A DNA stretch of 28,620 nucleotides from Candidatus Staskawiczbacteria bacterium RIFOXYD1_FULL_32_13. GTDB taxonomy: Bacteria > Patescibacteriota > Minisyncoccia > Minisyncoccales > Staskawiczbacteraceae. Below the pieces are notes generated by a model. That model was not told where the DNA came from. It did not search any database and saw nothing but the letters and a program-made list of their open reading frames with translations. This document shows positions 1-6,393 of this stretch, piece by piece. A program made the position numbers and the translations under genes. Location of the stretch: the NCBI GenBank assembly GCA_001820485.1, contig MHPU01000008.1, positions 1 to 28,620 on the forward strand, written 5' to 3'. Position 1 is the first letter of the stretch. Each line of letters starts with the position of its first letter.

Positions 1-187
1 ATACTCACAAAAGATAAAAATATGTGGCTTACCAACAAAAAACGTTATCGTATTACAAACTTAACAAGTGTATCACATGTATCTGGACCTAGACACACCC
101 GTTGACTAAAAATCGCCCAATTACTTTGGTTTTATAACAAATTTTCAATTCATATTTATTATATCAAACCAGAAACTTGTGTCAAAT
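1..187. other. Left-edge intergenic segment, leader of an unseen minus-strand gene
   Basis: No plausible coding region ends in this stretch. On the minus strand the sequence from about 151 down to 1 lies downstream of a strong promoter (158-185) and has no early open frame: the ATG near 85 is followed at once by TGA, and the GTG frames close within about 20 codons. A possible 7-bp hairpin (GTGTGTC with GATACAC, one G-U pair) can be drawn around 70-100. I see no recognisable tRNA, rRNA or riboswitch signature. It may be a long 5' leader or the start of a non-coding RNA whose body lies outside the window. Confidence 0.4.
158..185 (-). promoter_or_regulatory. Strong sigma70-type promoter reading left, out of the window
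   Basis: Read on the minus strand, a perfect TTGACA (185-180) is followed by a 16-base spacer and a perfect TATAAT (163-158). Both hexamers match consensus exactly, which is unusual here because most genes sit inside operons. It lies just past the stop codon of the metalloprotease gene, so it probably starts a separate transcription unit to the left. The predicted start point is near 150. Confidence 0.65.
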
Positions 188-1906
188 TTATTTTCCTAAC
201 AATTGATTTATTTTTAATCTGGTATTTAATCCTACATATCCTGTTCCGTTACTAAGGCCTAATGGAGTTAAAATTTCAGAAGCATATTTTTCTTGAAATT
301 TTATTACAGCCTGTTTTGTTAAATTACCAAAATTACCAGTAATTAAAGCTTCTGGATAAATTTCCGATCCCTGATTTTTTAAAAATCCCTGAAGACATCT
401 TACCTGATCACCAGTTTTACCAACGTAAAGATCTTCTATTATTTGCGAGCAAGCTAAATTTTGAATTATAGGTCCCATTCCTCTTTCTGCTAAAATTCTA
501 GCAATTTCTTTTTTTAAATAATCAATCTTTTCTAAAAGCTTTTGAATTAAGACTAGATCCTCACTTAAAATTACCTCTTCTGATGTCGTTGAAACTTTAA
601 ATGTGTATGGGTAAGTTGATTCAAAACTATTTACGCTTGTAATTTCTGACACTAAAGATGGAATAATTATTAATGATGCTATATTTTCCCCAAAATTAGG
701 TATACTTATACTGCCTTTTTGGTTACTATCAAGATCAATAAATTTTACGTAAAAATCCCCCTCCTTGTTATAAACAACATAAGGTATTTTAAAATTAAGC
801 CCAGCCAAACTTTCAAAATTTAATTTTAAATCTCCAGTACCACCAATTATTTTTTTCCAAGAGCTTGAAAAATTTTTAGCTAAATTAGTCACAGATAAAG
901 AACTATTGCCCGATAATGGTAAAAAATTAATTACAGGACTTATCCTTAAATTTATTAAATTTTTATTTAAATAACAATAATTTTTATTTTTAGTACAATC
1001 ATTTATTATCACAGTTATTGTCCAATTAATAAAAATTTGCGAAAAATCTTCTTTTATACCCGCTTTTTGTAGGGCATGATTTATACTCTCTATCCCAACA
1101 TATTTAGACTTCAAAGAGTTTACCAAAATGTCAATCCCATAGTGATCTACTAAATAATTAATAAACAAATTAGCTATTGCATAATCATATTTTTTATCTT
1201 GCCACTCAATTAAAGAATCTGATGGTTTTTCTAAAAATGCCCTAGTCCTTCTTTGCAGATTACTCCCCTCGTAATTTTCATCATATCCAAAAATTGTTGC
1301 TACATATTCTGCTCTTGCCTCATTTAACCAAACATCTTCTTGAACACCAAATATATTTTCTTTTTGAGCAAAAGTGATTAAATGCATTAATTCGTGAGCC
1401 AAAAAAACCTTAAGTTGATTGCTATCAATTTGCTCAATTGGTAAATATAACATTTCTTTCTCATTAGAATCCGTAACTTGAGCTTTTATATACTCATCAG
1501 CTGACCTAAAATATCCTCCAGAATCTCGTATCATTTGATGAAATAAAAGCGTAATCCTTTCATCTCCGTCAATTCCAGGCCTTTGTTCCTGTCCAAAAAT
1601 AGAAGTTAAATTTGGATAAATTTTATTTTCAAACTCTAAAGATAACTTTTCCAAATTAAATAAAACTTCTTTTTGCTTAGCTTCTACTTGTTGGTCCCAC
1701 CAACTTCTTTCAACATAAAAAAAAAGTTTTGGAGTTATTTTAATCAATTTAGCTGTAATCTGAGGTCTAGCTGTTGCATCATGACCTTTATCTACATTTA
1801 AAATTATTGAATCATTTAATAAAATTGCCTTTGTGCCTCCAGCAAAAAATAAGGCACATAATAGCCCAAGTATAAAAATAAATTTTTGAGTTATTTTATA
1901 ATTCAT
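188..1906 (-). CDS. Secreted M30-like zinc metalloprotease with C-terminal peptidoglycan-binding domain
   Basis: The 572-residue protein starts with a short basic segment and a hydrophobic core (about residues 8-27) typical of a signal peptide. The middle carries a zinc-protease motif HELMH (171-175) and, 21 residues on, WLNEARAE (193-200), where Glu196 is the likely third ligand. The preceding SNEKEMLYL stretch resembles the SNEAEMFYI segment of M30 (hyicolysin-like) peptidases. A heptad-like segment (about 445-475) leads to a C-terminal PG_binding_1-type domain (about 485-572) containing the words GDQVRCLQGFL and LTKQAVIKFQEKY. It probably cleaves proteins at the cell surface while held on the wall. 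It is the last gene of the minus-strand cluster, 19 bases after the dehydratase, and may share its transcript. A weak AAGG lies just before the ATG. The fold call is firm; the substrate is unknown. Confidence 0.8.
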   Translation of the reverse strand: MNYKITQKFIFILGLLCALFFAGGTKAILLNDSIILNVDKGHDATARPQITAKLIKITPKLFFYVERSWWDQQVEAKQKEVLFNLEKLSLEFENKIYPNLTSIFGQEQRPGIDGDERITLLFHQMIRDSGGYFRSADEYIKAQVTDSNEKEMLYLPIEQIDSNQLKVFLAHELMHLITFAQKENIFGVQEDVWLNEARAEYVATIFGYDENYEGSNLQRRTRAFLEKPSDSLIEWQDKKYDYAIANLFINYLVDHYGIDILVNSLKSKYVGIESINHALQKAGIKEDFSQIFINWTITVIINDCTKNKNYCYLNKNLINLRISPVINFLPLSGNSSLSVTNLAKNFSSSWKKIIGGTGDLKLNFESLAGLNFKIPYVVYNKEGDFYVKFIDLDSNQKGSISIPNFGENIASLIIIPSLVSEITSVNSFESTYPYTFKVSTTSEEVILSEDLVLIQKLLEKIDYLKKEIARILAERGMGPIIQNLACSQIIEDLYVGKTGDQVRCLQGFLKNQGSEIYPEALITGNFGNLTKQAVIKFQEKYASEILTPLGLSNGTGYVGLNTRLKINQLLGK

Positions 1907-1925
1907 TGACCTTATATTAACATTA

Positions 1926-3767
1926 TTAGTTATAATTTGGCAATATATTCCTTAACATACTTTTTATTTTTTCATCTTCTGTCAAATTTTCTAACTCAAG
2001 CAGTTTTTCACTAAAATTAGTAAAATCCATTTCAGATAATTTTGCCATAAAAATTTCTTTACTTTGAGTTACAGATAAACCTTCTTGCATTGTAAGCATT
2101 TCTTCAAAAAGTTTTTCTCCAGGTCTTATTCCTGTAAATATTATTGCAATATCTTTGTCTGGTTCAAATCCAGAAAGTTTTATCATATCTTTAGCTAAAT
2201 CCAAAATTTTAACTGGTTCTCCCATATTTAACACAAAAACTTCTCCACCATTTCCCATAGCTCCAGCTTGCATTACTAATAAACAAGCTTCAGAAGTTAA
2301 CATAAAATATCTTTTCATATTAGGATCTGTAACTTCAATTGGCCCACCTTTCTTGATTTGTTCTCTAAAAATTGGGATAACCGAGCCCCTACTATTTAAC
2401 ACATTACCAAATCTAACTGACATAAATTTTGTTTTATCTAATTTATTTATTGATTGACAAATAATTTCACAAACTCTTTTTGTTGCTCCCATTACAGAAG
2501 TAGGATTTATAGCTTTATCTGTAGAAATCATCACAAATTTTTCTACACCATTTTGAACTGATAATTCAGCTATATTTCTTGTCCCAAAAATATTATTTTT
2601 AACAGCTTCTCTTACATTTTCTTCCATTAATGGCACGTGTTTATAAGCCGCAGCATGAAAAATAATTTTTGGTTGATATTTACTAAAAATTTCATCAATC
2701 CTTAATCTATCTGTTATATCAGCTATTAAAGGAATCAGTTTTATTTCACCTAAATTTTCTAAAATCTCTTTTGATATATTAAAAATTCCAGTCTCATCTT
2801 GATCTAAAAGTAAAAGTTGTTTTGGCTTGAATTTAATAACTTGCCTTGCAAGTTCAGATCCAATTGAACCAGCAGCTCCTGTGATTAATACAACTTTTCC
2901 TTTTACAAAATTTTCTATTTTTCTTGTATCTATTTCTACTTTATTCCTGCCCAATAAATCTTCTACGCCAACTTCTTTTAAATTCTTTAGCAAAACCTGT
3001 CCTGTCACCATTTCAGATATTGGTGGGATAATTTTAATTTTTCTTATTTTTGCTTTTTTACCTAATTCAATTGCTTTTCTAATTGTTTGGCTACCAGCAG
3101 AAGGTAAAGCAATAATCAAATTTCTCACTCCTTGAGATTCTGCTATTTTTACAATATCATCAATTTTACCTAAAACTTTTAATCCGTGAATATTCACGCC
3201 TTTTTTTATTGGGCTATCATCTACAAAACCAATTGGATTATACTGACCATTTTTAGATGACAAAATCCCTCTTAAAATCTGTTCTCCTGCATCACCAGCT
3301 CCTACAATTAATGTTTTTTCTTTTTCTGTATCCTTGCTAATTTTTCTATTATGCAAATATACTCTTTTTGCAAATCTTAAACAACCTGAAAAAATAAAAA
3401 TCAAAAAATAACTTATCAAAATTGTAGATCTTGGGAAACTCTCAAACTCAAAAAATAATTTTAAAATATAAATTGCTAATATAGAAATAAAAAAAGATAT
3501 AATAGTTCCAAAAAATAACGATACAGCTTCTGAAGCTGAAACATAAGACCATGAAAAAGAATAAAGCCGTAAAAAATAAAAAACTGGCAATGTAATTACA
3601 ACTTCTAATAAAATTAAAAATGGCAAATATTCTAAAAGTTGCAAAGGTATATGGCTATCAAATCTCATTAAAAAAGCAAACCAAACAGCTAAAGAAATCA
3701 AAACCACATCTGAAATCAGAAAAAATAATTTTCTTTTAAAAGCTGTTTTTTTAGTTAATGGAAACAT
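1926..3767 (-). CDS. Membrane-bound nucleoside-diphosphate-sugar 4,6-dehydratase (CapD/PglF/WbpM type)
   Basis: At 613 residues it has the full length of the FlaA1/PglF/WbpM class. About four transmembrane segments occupy residues 15-130. A first Rossmann-like domain has GAGDAG (156-161), and the catalytic short-chain dehydrogenase domain begins with TGAAGSIGSE (296-305). ISTDKA (414-419) and NPTSVMGATKR (421-431) are the signature of this group, in which the usual catalytic Tyr of the YxxxK motif is replaced by Met. By family it removes water from UDP-GlcNAc to give a UDP-4-keto-6-deoxy sugar at the inner membrane face. The preceding gene, two bases upstream, is an aminotransferase that could use this product. 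The exact stereochemistry (5-inverting or retaining) cannot be told from the sequence by eye. Confidence 0.9.
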   Translation of the reverse strand: MFPLTKKTAFKRKLFFLISDVVLISLAVWFAFLMRFDSHIPLQLLEYLPFLILLEVVITLPVFYFLRLYSFSWSYVSASEAVSLFFGTIISFFISILAIYILKLFFEFESFPRSTILISYFLIFIFSGCLRFAKRVYLHNRKISKDTEKEKTLIVGAGDAGEQILRGILSSKNGQYNPIGFVDDSPIKKGVNIHGLKVLGKIDDIVKIAESQGVRNLIIALPSAGSQTIRKAIELGKKAKIRKIKIIPPISEMVTGQVLLKNLKEVGVEDLLGRNKVEIDTRKIENFVKGKVVLITGAAGSIGSELARQVIKFKPKQLLLLDQDETGIFNISKEILENLGEIKLIPLIADITDRLRIDEIFSKYQPKIIFHAAAYKHVPLMEENVREAVKNNIFGTRNIAELSVQNGVEKFVMISTDKAINPTSVMGATKRVCEIICQSINKLDKTKFMSVRFGNVLNSRGSVIPIFREQIKKGGPIEVTDPNMKRYFMLTSEACLLVMQAGAMGNGGEVFVLNMGEPVKILDLAKDMIKLSGFEPDKDIAIIFTGIRPGEKLFEEMLTMQEGLSVTQSKEIFMAKLSEMDFTNFSEKLLELENLTEDEKIKSMLRNILPNYN

Positions 3768-3769
3768 TT

Positions 3770-4900
3770 TTATTTAATTTCGTTAATAATTTCTTTTAAA
3801 TTTTTTACTACAAAATCAATTTCTTTCTCTGATAAATTATTATAAAATGGTAAAGCTAAAGTTCTTTTTGAAACATTTTCTGCAATTGGAAAATTGCCTT
3901 CTTTATATCCAAACTCTTTTTTGTAAAATGGTTGCAAGTGTATTGGCTGAAAATAATTTGAACATTGAATTCCTTCTCTTGCCATTTCTTGAATTATTTT
4001 ATCTCGTTTTTTTCCGGCAAACTTTCCAGACAATTTTACCACATAAACAAACCAGCTTAACCTACAATTTTCCGCCACAAACGGAACTTCAATTTCTAAA
4101 ATATCTTTTATTTTTTTAGCATACAAATTAGCAACAGCATTTCTTTTTTTTACTATTTCTTTAATTCTTTTCAGCTGAGCAATACCCATAGCAGAGCTCA
4201 TTTCGTCTAATCTGTAATTATAACCCAATCTTATATGATTTAACCATTTACCATTTTTAATTTCTCTACCTTGATTTGCCATACTTTGACACAAGTTTGC
4301 TATTTTTTTATTATTAGTCAAAATCATCCCACCCTCTCCTGTAGTAATTTGTTTATTTGGATAAAAAGCAAAGATAGAAGCATCTCCAAAACTTCCACAT
4401 TTTCTATTAAAATATTCCGAGCCCAAAGCTTCGGCTGAATCCTCAATTAAAAATAATTTATGTTTTTTAGCAATTTTTTGCAATTCTTTCCAATCAGCAG
4501 GATGTGAAAAAACATCAACTACTAAAATTGCTTTTGTTTTAGAGGTTATCAACCCTTCGACAAGCTCAGGGTCGATATTAAAAGTGTTACTTTTAATATC
4601 GACAAAAACTGGTTTTGCTCCCTCATATAAAATACAATTTGATGATGCAATAAAAGAAAACGGAGTTGTAATAACTTCATCACCTTTGCCAATGCCCAAG
4701 GCTTTAATTATCAAGTGCAAACCACTAGTTCCCGAATTTATCGCCACCGCATATTTTACTCCTGCAAATTTTGCCATTGTATTTTGAAACTCAACATATT
4801 TTTTCCCCAAACTCAAATGCGGAGTATTCAAAACATCCATTACCGCTTTTTTCTCGGTATCAGTTATATCAGGCATTGATAAAGTAATTTTATAATCCAT
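3770..4900 (-). CDS. DegT/DnrJ/EryC1 aminotransferase for a UDP-4-keto-6-deoxy sugar
   Basis: This 376-residue protein is a PLP-dependent sugar aminotransferase. NSGTSGLH (55-62) forms the phosphate-binding region, LIEDSAEALGS (151-161) holds the Asp that contacts the cofactor nitrogen, and Lys183 in FYPNKQITTGEGG is the Schiff-base lysine. It lies between a WecA-like transferase (11-base overlap at its start) and the CapD-type dehydratase (2-base gap). That context points to 4-amination of a UDP-4-keto-6-deoxyhexose, as in bacillosamine-type pathways. Residues 100-117 are encoded by a perfect 33-base hairpin followed by an 18-base repeat-like word of higher GC, although the residues themselves fit the family (NID-PELVE). 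The product sugar is inferred from the neighbours. Confidence 0.88.
   Translation of the reverse strand: MDYKITLSMPDITDTEKKAVMDVLNTPHLSLGKKYVEFQNTMAKFAGVKYAVAINSGTSGLHLIIKALGIGKGDEVITTPFSFIASSNCILYEGAKPVFVDIKSNTFNIDPELVEGLITSKTKAILVVDVFSHPADWKELQKIAKKHKLFLIEDSAEALGSEYFNRKCGSFGDASIFAFYPNKQITTGEGGMILTNNKKIANLCQSMANQGREIKNGKWLNHIRLGYNYRLDEMSSAMGIAQLKRIKEIVKKRNAVANLYAKKIKDILEIEVPFVAENCRLSWFVYVVKLSGKFAGKKRDKIIQEMAREGIQCSNYFQPIHLQPFYKKEFGYKEGNFPIAENVSKRTLALPFYNNLSEKEIDFVVKNLKEIINEIK
4553..4570. repeat. Repeat-like GC-richer word inside the aminotransferase gene
   Basis: The plus strand reads CCCTTCGACAAGCTCAGG; the coding strand reads CCTGAGCTTGTCGAAGGG. From memory, this word matches a short interspersed repeat found in many environmental bacterial genomes, often inside genes. 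It stands out because it has 11 G/C of 18 in a gene that is otherwise strongly AT-rich. It encodes PELVEG, directly after the hairpin at 4571-4603. I see no second copy in this window, so calling it a repeat rests on recall. Confidence 0.5.
4571..4603. repeat. Perfect 15-bp inverted repeat (hairpin) within coding sequence
   Basis: Bases 4571-4585 (GTCGATATTAAAAGT) are exactly reverse-complementary to 4589-4603, with a 3-base loop. In the aminotransferase frame this encodes VDIKSNTFNID (residues 100-110), a conserved part of the fold, so the reading frame and protein are intact. Loop and stem length would allow a stable hairpin in the mRNA. It touches the 18-base repeat-like word at 4553-4570, and the two may form one composite element. 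Confidence 0.85.
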
Positions 4901-5840
4901 ACATTTTAATATACATCATTGTGCCCAAAATTACAAAGATTGCTTGAACAAAATATGCTATAAAAAGTGTTTTATAAATAGAATATTTTTGCATTAATTT
5001 GTCATAATAATAAAGCCTGTCACCAGAAAATAAGGATTGTTTACATACAATTTTCCTAAAATTTGTGTAAATTCCATCAAAAACAGGTATACCAATAATC
5101 AAAATAGCCCCAATAATACTAAAGATATTATATGGCTTGCAAAAAATCATTGCTAAAACAGCTAACATAAATCCCAAAAAATAAGCACCAGAATCACCCA
5201 TAAAAATTTTAGCTGGTGGAAAATTAAAAATCATAAACCCAAGCAATGCACCACATAAAATTATAGCAATATTTAACGCAAAAATATTTCCTGATAAAAA
5301 CCCCAAAATAATAAACCCAATTAAAGAAATTAAAACCAAACCTCCAGCTAAACCGTCTATTCCATCCTGATAATTTATTGAATTAATTGCTCCAAAAATA
5401 TATAAAAAAGTTAATATAATAGTTATAGGCAAAAATGGTAAAAAATTAAAGCTTATACTTGAATAATATAAAATTATAGCTGGCACGAAAGAACACAAAA
5501 TCAAAAATAGAAATTTTAAAGATTGTTTTTTAGAATCCATTTTCCATTTTATATCATCATAAAATCCAAGCAAAAAAATTATTATACCTCCAACTAAAAT
5601 TGCTAAAAACATATTTAAATTATCATAACCATAATTAAATGACAAAACAATTATAAAAGCTAACGCAAACCCAGCTCCCCCTAAAAGCGATATTTTTTTA
5701 CTATGAATTTTTAAAACTCCACCATCAGAAATATCCACTGCAAAATTATATTTTTCGGATATTTTTTTAAATAAAAAAACCAAGCATAAACTCAACACAA
5801 ATGAAACTAAAAGTAAACTAATTTGATAAATCATAAACAT
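4890..5840 (-). CDS. WecA/TagO-type polyprenyl-phosphate sugar-1-phosphate transferase
   Basis: The 316-residue protein has about ten to eleven hydrophobic segments. Family motifs are in order: FYDDI (93-97, the DD pair), NYQDGIDGLAGG (156-167), and FPPAKIFMGDSGAYFLG (207-223). These identify the MraY/WecA/TagO superfamily, which moves a sugar-1-phosphate from a UDP-sugar to undecaprenyl phosphate and so starts a glycan chain. The last cytoplasmic loop reads GDRLYYYDKL (273-282), where WecA and MraY usually have a His-rich HxHH motif; that suggests an altered substrate. Its start overlaps the GNAT gene by 23 bases and its end overlaps the aminotransferase start by 11, so it is likely co-translated. 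It is a good candidate for the initiating enzyme of the whole locus. Met3 is an alternative start. Confidence 0.88.
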   Translation of the reverse strand: MFMIYQISLLLVSFVLSLCLVFLFKKISEKYNFAVDISDGGVLKIHSKKISLLGGAGFALAFIIVLSFNYGYDNLNMFLAILVGGIIIFLLGFYDDIKWKMDSKKQSLKFLFLILCSFVPAIILYYSSISFNFLPFLPITIILTFLYIFGAINSINYQDGIDGLAGGLVLISLIGFIILGFLSGNIFALNIAIILCGALLGFMIFNFPPAKIFMGDSGAYFLGFMLAVLAMIFCKPYNIFSIIGAILIIGIPVFDGIYTNFRKIVCKQSLFSGDRLYYYDKLMQKYSIYKTLFIAYFVQAIFVILGTMMYIKMYGL

Positions 5841-6393
5841 AAATTAAAGATTTTTTATTACTATGTACGTTTGTTTCTTTCACAAACTTAAATCCATTTT
5901 TTTCATAAAATTTTATAGCATTTTGCAAATTACTTCCGACTAAAACTTTAAATTCTTTAACATTTTTATTTTTCATTTCTAATATAAAAAATTTCAGCAT
6001 TTTACCTGCAATCCCCTCCATTTGAAATTCTTTTTTAACAGCAATAGTTAAAAGCTCAGCTTTTGGCAAATCACTTTCTTCTTTAGAATAAAATAAAGTT
6101 TCAAAAATTTTTCTAATATCAAATAATTTTGGTAAAAGCATAATTATAGAAATAAAAAAATATTTTCCTAAAAAATATTTATATAAATTTTTAATATTTT
6201 TAGTTCCTGCAATAAAGCCGACGATCTCATTATTATTTTTTGCGACCACGCAAAAATCATTTTCAATCACCGCAATATAAATTTTTTCTAAAAAATTTAT
6301 AGACAAGGAACTCAAAAATCCACCAACAATTTCTGTTTTATGAATTTCTGCTATTTTTCTTGCATCATTTTTCTGTGCTAATTCTATAATCAT
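5818..6393 (-). CDS. GNAT-family N-acetyltransferase
   Basis: The 191-residue protein has the GNAT layout: an N-terminal strand with DARKIAEIH (about 9-17), a central strand NEIVGFIAG, an acetyl-CoA segment LTIAVKKEFQMEGIAGKMLKF with a loose version of the Q/RxxGxG/A loop, and the closing NAIKFYEKNGFKFV typical of motif B. It follows the flippase-GT4 gene with an ATGA overlap and precedes the WecA-like gene. With the dehydratase and aminotransferase nearby, N-acetylation of a UDP-4-amino-6-deoxy sugar is a reasonable role. The known bacillosamine acetyltransferase PglD is of the left-handed beta-helix type, so this would be a different enzyme for the same step (Campylobacter PseH is a GNAT precedent). 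An unrelated substrate is possible. Confidence 0.75.
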   Translation of the reverse strand: MIIELAQKNDARKIAEIHKTEIVGGFLSSLSINFLEKIYIAVIENDFCVVAKNNNEIVGFIAGTKNIKNLYKYFLGKYFFISIIMLLPKLFDIRKIFETLFYSKEESDLPKAELLTIAVKKEFQMEGIAGKMLKFFILEMKNKNVKEFKVLVGSNLQNAIKFYEKNGFKFVKETNVHSNKKSLIYVYDLSN

